From Conchocele bisecta (Eukaryota > Mollusca > Bivalvia > Lucinida > Thyasiridae): DNA of 64,000 nt. Below, piece by piece: positions 48,201-60,200 of this stretch. Every line of letters starts with the position of its first letter. The stretch's first letter is position 1. Location of the stretch: positions 36,490,242 to 36,554,241 of the forward strand of contig CM055277.1 of assembly GCA_029237695.1 (NCBI GenBank), written 5' to 3'. The notes below the pieces were generated by a model. The model made no database searches. It saw only the letters and a list, made by a program, of their open reading frames with translations, and was not told the origin of the DNA. A program made the position numbers and the translations under genes.

Positions 48201-51200
48201 TAACGGACATTACTATTTATTCTCTGTATTTATTGTTTGATGTGCAATGATCATACTTTATAATCTGTCGAAAATATTATTTTTTCAGGTGACGCATTTC
48301 ATTAGTATAAATAAGTAAAAATATCATGCCTCATTTGCATATGAAAATAGCCTGATACCAACGTGCGTCACTATCAGTAAAATAAATATTACTAAATTAT
48401 TATATCTGTTTTCCGGGCATTTGTAATTTTTAGAACTGGTGGAATAGCTGTCAATGAATCGTGGGGTGAATGGTTGTGCGCACCTCATATGGGGTCCGGT
48501 TTATAGAGGTTCCACTGTATATATTTGATACATGACATGGTGCGCGGTTTAGAGATGTTCCACTGCATAAATTTCATACATGTCCTGGTGTTTGGTTAAG
48601 AGAGGTTTCATTGTATACATTTGATACCTGACATGATGTGCGGTTTAGAGAGGTTCCACTGCATACATTTCATACGTGGCAAGGTGTGCGGTTTAGAGAG
48701 GTTCCACTGCATACATTTCATACGTGGCAAGGTGTGCGGTTTAGAGAGGTTCCACTGCATACATTTCATACATGTCATGGTGTGCGGTTAAGAGAGGTTT
48801 AATTGTATACATTTGATACCTGACATGGTGTGCGGTTTAGAGAGGTTCCGCTGCATACATTTCATACCTGTCATGTGCGGTTTACACTTATTTAATTCCT
48901 ATAAAGAACAGTTTGAGCCTACTGAGTGGGCATGCACCTTTAATAGGAACTCCCTGAATATAATTCATGAACTTTATAAATTTCCTTCGTTGTCTATATA
49001 AAACACTTCCTGAAATTTTATAAAAATCAAGACAATTCCTGAAAGTCAATGATAGCAGTGGTATTGGCACACATACTATATTGTTGTGCATCTATGCTCT
49101 GAATTTATTTAGGTTGCACTTACAAAATGGAGTGATCGGGAAGGCAGCAGCTAAGGGTGAGCGTAGCGTGCACAAGGATGGGCGGGAGAGAACGTACATG
49201 GACACATTTGGGTTCGACGTCAACACGTGCTGTGGTTACCTGGAGATGGACAACAACTGGTGTGACACCTGGCCGGTACGCTACACTCCCCACCTGTGCC
49301 TGGCCGGTATGCTACACTCCCCACCTGGTGACTGCCCGGTACTTACACTCCCCACCTGGTGGGACACCTGCCCGGTACATTACACTCCCCACCTGGTGTG
49401 ACACCTGGCCGGTACGCTACACTCCACATATGACGTAACACCTGGCCGGTACGATACACTCCCCACCTGATGTGACACCTTGCCGATACGCACTACCTGG
49501 TGTGACATCGACCTGCCGATACGCTACTCTCCCCACCTGTGTGACACCTGGCCGGTACGCTACTCCCCACCTGTGTGACGGTATGCTACACTCCCCACCT
49601 GATGTGACACCTGGCCGATATGCTACGCTCCCCACCTGGTGTGACACCTGGCCGGTACGATACATTTCCCACCTGATGTGACACCTGGCCGGTACGCTAC
49701 ACTCCCCACCAGGTGTGACACCTGGCCGATACGCTACACTCCCCACCTGGTGTGACACCTAGCCGTACGCTACTCTCCCCACCTGGTGTGACATCTGACC
49801 GGTACACTACACTCCCCACCTGGTGTGACACCTGGACGGTACACTATACTCCCCACCTGGTGTGACATCTGACCGGTACACTACACTCCCCACCTGGTGT
49901 GACACCTGGCCGGTACGCTACATTCCCCACCTGATGTAACACCTGGCCAGTACGCTACACTCCCCACCTGGTGTGACACCTGGCCGGTACGCTACATTCC
50001 CCACCTGGTGTGACACCTGGCCAGTACGCTACACTCCCCACCTGGTGTGATACCTGGCCGGTACGCTACACTCTCCACCTGGTGAGACACCTGACTGGTA
50101 CGCTACACTCCCCACCTGGTGTGACTCTTGGCCGGTACACGACACTCCCAACCTTGTGTGACACATGGCCTGTACACTACACTCCCCACCTGATGTGACA
50201 CCTAGCCGGTACGCTACACTCCCCACCTGGTGTGACACCTGCCCGGTATGCTACACTCCCCACCTGATGAGACACCTGACTGGTACGCTACACTCCCCAC
50301 CTGGTGTGACTCTTGGCCGGTACACGACACTCCCCACCTGGTGTGACACCTGCCCGGTATGCTACACTCCCCACCTGATGTGACACCTAGCCGGTACGCT
50401 ACACTCCCCACCTTGTGTGACACCTGGCCGGTACACTACACTCCCCACCTGGTGTGACACCTGGCAGGAATGCTACACTTCCTACCTGGTGTGACACCTG
50501 GCCGGTACATTACACTCCCCACCTGTGCCTGGCCGATACGCTACCTGGCGTGACACACACTCCCTACCTGATGTAACACCTGGCCGGTACGCTACACTCC
50601 CCACCTGGTGTGACACCTGGCCGGTACGGTACACTTCCCACGGGTGTGACACCTGGCCGGTACGCTACATTCCCCACCTGGTGAGGCACATGGCCGGTAC
50701 ACTACACTCCCCACCTGGTGTGACACCTGACCGGTACATTACACTCCCCACCTGGTATGACACCTGGCCGGTACGCTACACTACCCATCTGGTGTGACAC
50801 CTGGCCGGTAGATTGCACTCCTCACCTGGTGTGACACCTGACCGGTACGCTACACTCCCCACTCCGCACCTGGTGTGAAACCTGACCGGTACGCTACACT
50901 CCCCACTCCCCACCTGGTGTGAAACCTGACCGGTACGCTACACTCCCCACTCCCCACCTGGTGTGAAACCTGACCGGTACGCTACACTCCCCAACTGTGC
51001 CTGGCCGGTATGCTACACTCCCCACCTGGTGGGACACCTGACCGGTACATTACACTCCCCATCTGGTGTGAAACCTGACCGGTACGCTACACTCCCCACC
51101 TGTGCCTGGCCGGTATGCTACACTCCCCACCTGGTGGACACCTGACCGGTACATTACACTTCCCACCCGGTGTGACACCTGGCCGGTACGCTACACTCCC

Positions 51201-54200
51201 CACCTGGTGTGACACCTGGCCGGTACATTACACTTCCCACCTGATGTGACACCTGGCCGGTACGCTACACTCCCCACCTGGTGTGACACCTGGCCGGTAC
51301 ATTACACTCCCTACCTGATGTGACACCTGGTCGGTACGCTACACTTCCCACGTGGTGTGACACCTGCCGGTACGCTACACTTCCCACTAGGGTGACACCT
51401 GGCCGGTACGCTACAATCCCCACCTGGTGAGACACATGGCCGGTACACTACACTCCCCACCTGGTGTGACACATGGCCAGTACGCTACACTTCCAACTCC
51501 CCACCTGGTGTGACACCTAGCCGGTACCACCTGGTGTGACACCTGGCCGGTACACTACACTCCCCACCTGGTGTGACACCTGGCCGGTACGCTACACTCC
51601 CAACCTCGTGAGACACCTGACTGGTATGCTACACTCCCCACCTGGTGTGACACCTGGCCGGTACGCTACACTCCCCACCTGGTGTGACCAGACTTAATTT
51701 ATTCAAATAACTGAGGGACAGTCAGACTACAAAAGTGCCATGAGAGACCATAACATGGAATCCAATAAATCCTGCAAGGCACTTAAGAAATACATATTTA
51801 AACGATTACAAAATGTAGCATTCACGCGACTAAGTAGTACGAAACCTCTTCTCGTTCACTCCACAGCTTCACGTGTCGCTGCTGCATGTACAGCCGCATC
51901 ACAGACAGCAACTCATGAAGTTGAACACACATGTCAATGCGCGAAAATAGTACGAAAGGCAATTGTGAATTCAGCTGCATGGAATTTTGACGGATCGTTA
52001 ATGGACGCCAACCAAAATGCACAAACAGAATTAACAATATTGCTGAAATTTATACTTGAAGGATACAGTACAGCTGTAACAGACGAGTGTGCTCAGAAAA
52101 TAAAATTATCACGCAACAGTATTGCACAACAATTAATTCAAGCACACAAATCGAAAGGACAAGTGACATAGGGTCAAAACTGAAACTTCATTGTTTTGTA
52201 ACACAACAGAAACAGAAATTCCTATGGGTATTTAACATGGGAGAATGGGAGAAAATGAGGTGGAGAAGTATGTGGTGCCGTTTTGGACTTTAATAGCACT
52301 TCGTGATATCATCACTTCAAATACATGATATCACCTATTCGAATGGATGATATCACCTATTTTAAGTGATGATATCACCTATTCGAATGGGTGATATCAT
52401 CTATTCGACACTGAAATGGTGATATCATGCATTCGAACTGGTGATATCATCACTTCAAATGGACGATATCACCTATTCGAATGGATGATATCACCTATTT
52501 GAATGGATGATATCACCTATTTGATTTGAAGTGATGATATCATCCATTCGAATTGGTGATATCCTCACTTCAAATACATAATATCACCTATTCGAATGGA
52601 TGATATCACCTATTCGAATGGATGATATCACCTATTTTATTTGAAGTGATGATATCATCAATTAGAATGCATGATATCATCACTTCAAATACATGTTATC
52701 ACCTATTCGAATGGCTGATATCACCTATTCGAATGCATGATATCACCTATTTGATTTGAAGTGATGATATCATCAATTATAATGCATTATATCATCACTT
52801 CAAATACATGTTATCACCTATTCGAATGGCTGATATCACCTATTCGAATGGATGATATAACCTATTTGATTTGAAGTGATGATATCATGCATTTGAAGTG
52901 ATGATATCACCCATTCGAATACATGATATCATCCATTCAGCACAAACTGGTGATATCACCAATTCGAATGCGTGATATCATGTATTCAGGACGAATAGGT
53001 GAAAGAATCCTTTCGAATAGATGATATCACCCATTCGTTTAAATGATAAAAGAGAAAATGATTACTCCCTGTTTACAGTAGTCTCGCAGAAACAGGACTT
53101 CCAGTCAAAAAATTAAACTCAATTCGAATGCATGATATCATCACTTCAAATACATGATATCACCTATTCGAATGGATGATATCACATATTTGAATGGGTG
53201 CAATATCATACTTTATAATCTGCCGAAAATATTTTTTGTTTCAGGTGACGCATTTAATTAGTTTAAATAATTAAAATATAACATGCCTCATTTGCATATG
53301 AAAATAACCTGATACCACCGCGCGTCACTAACAGTAACATAAATATTACTAAATGATTATACCTGTATAGCAGGCACTCGTAATTTTTAGAACAGGTGGA
53401 ATAGTGACAGGTATACACTTACTTAATTCCTATAAAGAACATTTTGTGCCTAACGATTGGGTATGTACCTTTGTTTACGCAATGAAATCAATGTTTGACG
53501 GAATTTCATAAAATAAAATGTTTGGGGAGGGTGATATTTGTTATTGATGTTAACGGACATTACTATTTATTGTTCTGTATTTAATGTTTGATGAACAACG
53601 ATCATACTTTACAATCTGTTGAAAATATTATTTTTTCAGGTGACGAATTTAATTATTATAAATAATTAAAAATTATCATGCCTCATTTGCATATGAAAAT
53701 AGCCTGATACCACCGCGAGTCACTATCAGTTAAATAAATATTACTAAATGATTATATCTGTATAGTGGGCACTCGTAATTTTTAGAACTGTTGGAATAGT
53801 GACACAATTATACATTTATTTAATTCCTATAAAGACAATTGTGTGCCTACCGAGTGGGCATGTACCTTTAATGTGTGTAATGGCCAATAGTCGACAGCAA
53901 AACATGGAACAGACAGAAGTCGAGATCTTGGAAGTTACAGACGGCGACGACGGGGATGGTGTTTTTGGATCTCAGTTATTCATCTATGATATATTTGTAT
54001 ACCGCAACCAGTGCTCCATGTAACATAATAAACACAATGATAAAGGGATTTAATAAATGCTGTTTATATCTGAAGTAACTTATATAAACAGGGGGGTAAC
54101 CTAATAAACCTAAAGTGCCGTTTTTGCCTTTATTTTTCCCTTTGACCCCTAATCGCGGCCTCTGATTGGTCAATGTCAACAGCAAAGTCAAGATGGCGAG

Positions 54201-57200
54201 CGGATTTTAAAATCTGAACTCTGGTAATTTGTTACCTAATTTTGGACTAGTCGATTGATTTTCAGCAACTTATTATTCTCGGTCATTTCTAATGCTGTTT
54301 TTATTTCAAGTATTTTTTAGATGTTTATGCCGGTAGATATGGACTCTTATGGTGCCTATACATGTAGCAACCAAGAAACGTACATGTGTTTTAATTGTAT
54401 GTAGTGCTATACATCTAAACGTTTACTCTTTGTTGTTTACATATTCTTGTTAATGGCCTGTTCAAGCTTACGATAGCTATGTATACTGTCAACATGGTCA
54501 AAAGATGCCAAACACCATTAATGCCTTTCTTCTATATACGTATTGGTACCTAATACGGTTAAATATATACTATATATTGCACTCTATATGTATATTGATA
54601 CACGGCGATTATCAGATATTGGTCAGAATATGATATACCAGTATGTCCGTTATATTAGATTTTAAAATGGAAACGAACGTCGTCTTAGTTATTGTCGCTC
54701 CTGCTTTAGCAGAAGGTGTGGCTATAGTCGCCGCTTTTTCCGTCATCGTTGTCGTCGTTGTCGTCGTTGTCGTCGTCGCCCGCGTCAACAATGTTAAGTT
54801 TCTTCATCATGATATAACTTTTAATATTTCTTTGCGGATTGCTTCAATATGTGGACACTTGATACATGTGAACACTCATACCGCCATTAACATGACCTTG
54901 ATATGTTTTACCTTCACATTTTTTAGGAAACACTTAGCCATTCTTTTTCGTCAAAAAGTTTGTACAAGTTTCTTCATCATCATATTATAACTTTACTGTT
55001 ACTTGATTCATTGCTTCAATATTTGGACACCTGATACATGTAAACATTTGAAACACACTAATGCCGCCATTAACCTGACCTTGACCTTTTTGACCTTCAC
55101 ATTGTTGCAGAAACACTTAGCACTTTTTACGTCAAAAAGTTTCTACAAGTTTCTTCATCATCATATACCTTTAATATTAAGTGATACATGTGAGCATCAA
55201 ACTGGAACACACATATTCCCACATTAACATGACCATGACCTTCTTGACAATCACATGGTTGTGGTAACACTTGGCCATTTGTTACGTCAAACAGTTTGTA
55301 CAAGTTTTTTTCATCATCATATAACTTTAATATCACATTATGGATTGCTTCAATATTTGGACACTTGATACATGTAAGCATTTGGAACATACTAATGGTG
55401 CCATTAACATGACATTGACCTTGTTCGTGCCCATGGTCATGTTACAGTCTAATGCCTCGGCAGGCGCGACACCGTTTCCATGGCGTAATTATTGTATGTT
55501 AAGTATGTAAGTATGTTATGTAATGTTAAGTATACGTCTCCTCTGTTAATAATTTGTTTCCAGATGTTCTTCGCAAGGATGGTAGAAGTACAGATGGCCA
55601 GAATTGACAAAAATGTACGGAATTCCAATATGCTGAAGCAGGTTAAGTATGAATGGTTCCTGTGAAAGGTCAGGTATGTGTCGCCAACACAAGGTAGCTG
55701 CCGACGTATGCAGCCAGTGTGGCGGGCATACCCAGCGGCTTTAGACATACTGCAATTTGTTTTGTCTAAATCCCAACCCTGGATTCTACGAGTTAGCCAT
55801 TGCTTGTTCAGGATCAAGATATACACTGATGACTTTAAATGGTATATGGTCATTTTGCCTAAAAGTATCCAAAATAACCATTGTTCTAAGATATTGATTT
55901 CGTAAAATACATTCCGTAAATAGCGTGCACTAACTAGTTCATTAGTCTCAAAGACTGTCTTAGTGCACTGTTTTTATACGCCCGTTTGCAAAAAGGACAT
56001 TTTATGTATTCACCTTGTACGGACTGGCGGGCACACCCTGGCCACGCAATAACACTATAGTTCTACTTGACGGATCCACCCACTGTCATTCGGATGACAT
56101 TGACCTTCACATTGGTAACCTTAACCTTTGTGGGACGAAATTTTTGATTTAGCCAAATTTTCCATATCTCTTGATCCGTTAGTCGGATCATTATCAAATT
56201 TCATCAACAGCTTTCTCACATTTATGGCTATCCATTGGTGTCGACAATTTTAGACATACATCGAAATGTTGAATATATCCTGATCTGTTAGTCATATCAT
56301 TACCAAACTCCATAAATAACTTCCTCACATTAATATCTATCCATCGCCTTGGTGACCTTGACTTTCGTGTCAATAATTTTGAATGTAAGTCCAAATGTCG
56401 AATATATTCTGCTCCGTTAGTCGGATCATTACCAAACGTCGCCAATAGCTTCCTCACTTTAATGACTTTCCGCCCAATGTCATTTGTGTGACCTTGATGA
56501 CCATTGACCTTCGTATAAACAATTGACAATTCGTAACCGACTTCGGTATACATGTTTATCACGGCAAGACGTAGTACGCTATTGATTTTCCAAAAATTCA
56601 ATGACTTATCTACTCTTGGCGGCCATTTTTATTTGTTGCACACTGTATCGTTGTCCACGCAATACCTCAATTTCTACTTTTCATGGATCGTAACCACATT
56701 TCGTACACATGTTTATCGTGGGAAAACGAGGAACCCGATTCATTTCGTAAATGTTAGATGACGTATCTCCCCTTTGGTGGCCATTTTTAAATTTCGCATT
56801 ATGTATACTTGTCCGCACAATAACTAGAGTTATACTTCACGTATGATAACCAAGTTTGGCACACATGTGTATGATGAAAAGAGGGAGCAAGCTATTGATT
56901 TTCAGTGAGTTATCGCCCCTTGTTGAATGGCCTTTCCTCGACGGGCGTATATATTGTGACCTTCGGCACTCTTGTTGTAATATCAACTTCCATAATACAG
57001 TTGGACCTCTCAAAACCGGGCACCCTGGGAGGTAGCAGGGTGTTCGGTTTAGAGATGTTTCACTGTAATTCATATGGAAAAGCACTGAAAGACATGCCTG
57101 CCTGCTTGGCGCTTTGAGCACCGATAAACATCAGAGCTATTTGACAGTGCAATCGAGTCAATTCAACACAGCAATTCCGCAAGGGTGTCCAGTTTAGAGA

Positions 57201-60200
57201 GGTTCAAAATACCTCCTAGAACAGGCTTACCGAAGGGAAGTATAACAATATGGCACGATATGGTGTGAACTGCCGAAGTGCCAGCCGGGGTGCAGCAATA
57301 CCAGGGATGGACACACTAGGGGTGCCTCTGACGGTGGCACTATATAGTCAGTCCTCTGTTCCAGTACGGCGACAGGCATGCCCGCCAGTTGTGGAATATA
57401 GTTGTCGACAAGCTGCCCACGTTCTTTGAAGGCTTGTGTATAACGCCCGCGTTGTTGCACGGAGACCTGTGGGAAGGGAACATAGCTGAAAATGATGACG
57501 GTCCGAGTAAGTTGGAAACATATTTCATCCACGACCGATATTTTTTGCAGATATACATGAAATTACTGCTGCATGTATATGTATACATACAACACAATAT
57601 ATGCTTATTATTCACACCCCAACGTGTGTAGACGGTCTAGACTCAATCTACCGGAATAACTTGAGAACTGAAATGAAATTTAAAATTCTCACCCTAGAAA
57701 TTGATTCCCTTTTGTATTGATAATAAAATATGACGACCTACATAATACGCAGAGTGGTCTGCAATGTCCGCCTTTCCGTAATGTTATCTTAGTTCTATCT
57801 AGCATTGAGCGAATACACGGTGACAGATAACGAAAGCCAGTATCCGATGTCACCCGAATTGATAAGCATACTTACATAGCTAAGTATACTTTTAGGGAGT
57901 AATCAATTTTTTTTCCAGAAATGCATTATTTCATAGTTATAGAACTAACGACTGCATATATTTGATGATTAAAAGTATGCAAAATTATTATACTGAATGT
58001 ATTACATTATTGCAGCCAAAGTGGCTGTGATAATGTAATAAATTCAGGAGAATAATTTGAATCAAAAATAATAAATGTATCCTTAAATTGAAATGTTCTC
58101 CCTCAAAGTGTTCTTAGCAAGATAGCCGATAGTATTAACTGATACATAGAATACCAGGACCCGGTTGCTCAAAGCCTCTGTTAGTTTAACGAACTGTTCG
58201 AAAATAAACAATGTTATAAGGATTTAACAGTCTGTTAAGCTAACAGAGGTGTTAAGAAACCGGGCACAGGCTAGTTCTGTTTATAGTTGGTTTTTTTTCA
58301 CACAAAAACATGTACAAACAAGACGTATTACTAATAACATGCATGTGCATAATTGCATTCCATTCCATATTTCTAAATTACTGAGTAAAATATATATTAC
58401 ACATGTAATTACCTGTGTGTATATGTATATTTTTTATAAAGAAAAGAAAACAAAAATACAAAACAAAAATAGTTAGGAAATAAACAAAAATACACCCATA
58501 GAAAAAAAGAGAGTTTAATTCGATAAGTACGAGCATCATGATCATATGTTTGCATTATTTTTTGTTGGATTAAATATTTTAAGGGAAACAATACTACAAG
58601 AAAATAAGTTAGAAGTAAGTTAGTCTAGCGATACACCATTCCATTTTAAATTGTGTATTAAAGCTTTGTTTCTACTTACTCCTATTTGATGTTCAAGCTC
58701 TTTAGTTTTTTTGTCGAGCCTGCTTGCGGAAAGCGAGACATAGTGATCACAATGACGTCCGGGTGTCCGTGCGTCCATGCGTCCGTGCGTCCGTCCGTCC
58801 GAAATATGTGTTAAAGTTTTTAAATACCTTATATCTCTGCAGTCCGAAGTCACATTGACTTGAAACTTCATATGCTTATTAGTCATCATCCATATATTCA
58901 TGCTGTATCCCACTCATGCGGCCCCTGTGCCCAAGGTCAAGGTCAAATGACTTAGAAGTTTGCGTTAAAGTTTCTGTCAAAATTTGCGTTAAACTTTTCA
59001 CATACCTACTAGTTCTGTAACCGTAAGTCAGATTTGCTTGAAGCTTTGTATGCTTATTGGGCATCAAACTTCAAATAAATACACTCTGAGACCATCAAAT
59101 GCCTCGGCAGGCTCGACATGCGGGCCGCGGCCATCTGGTTTTAAGTAGTTCTTAAAAGCTGAGAAAATCGGTTCATTATTTCTTAATTTACATCCATAAA
59201 TAAAGTATCGTACTTTCCAAGTATAATACAAAAGTTCAAGAATATATTTTCTGTTTCATACTGCCCTAAACTTATTGATTACCAATCTAATGCAAAATTG
59301 CTACCGTTATCATGTAAAAACGTACTTAGCAGAGACCAAAATTGCTGACTTTTTGGCATTCCCAAAATAAGTGCTTGTTTGTTTCTGGTGCCATACTGCA
59401 TACATCGCATAAATTAGAATTTACAATTCCGCATTTATATAAATAATCGTTCGTGGCAATAATTTTCATCAAGCATTTGTACTTGAAATTCCAAAATTTT
59501 GAACATATAGTGCTTCTAAAATACTGTGTATTTACAATTTTCTAATTAATAGTTGTTTCAGAAAACTCTGCATTCCATTTAGTCCGAGCTTTGAAAACAA
59601 CTTTACTAATTTTACTAAGGAAAATTGTATATAACATTTTATTACATTGTTTGGAAGATTGCATTTTTCTTAAAAGGGGTGATGTAATATTTTGGATGTT
59701 TATTGTCTATTCTTAAATCGTGCATGCCAAGCTTGTGGTATACTGGATATAAGTTTAAAATATTTTAGGTAATCATTATTACTAACATTATATAATTGTT
59801 TGTAATGTCATAAAAGGTTTTTGTTCTATAATCGTAAATATGTATGTATTTTATTCCCCATTTATTCCAATCTGTGTAATAAAATGTATTTCCATTACCT
59901 TTTAATTTAGAATTGTTCCACATGATTTGCTGTTCTCTTGATTTTCAGAATAATTAAGTTTGGCCCATTCTTCAAGGATATTTGATAAAAAAACATTTTT
60001 TATTAATATTTTTGCATCGACTTCGTGGAAGTTTCCATTTGTAAGACGTTTAACCCAAATTGCTTTTCAAGAATTTATGAAACATACTAGATCGATCATT
60101 TTCAGCCTGCCATTTTCATAATGTTGCACCGTGAATGACTTTTCTGCTGATTTTGTCTGGTTTGGAATCCCATAGAAAGTCAAACATCATGTGTGTAATT

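Noticed and set aside
49417..51145. Open frames of 60-113 codons on both strands in the minisatellite
   Set aside because: A 37-bp unit without stops yields open frames by itself; only exon 4 up to 49275 matches the kinase.
54643..54990. 115-codon frame with a poly-Val stretch resembling a membrane segment
   Set aside because: Produced by the GTC/GTT microsatellite and a satellite unit; no family match.
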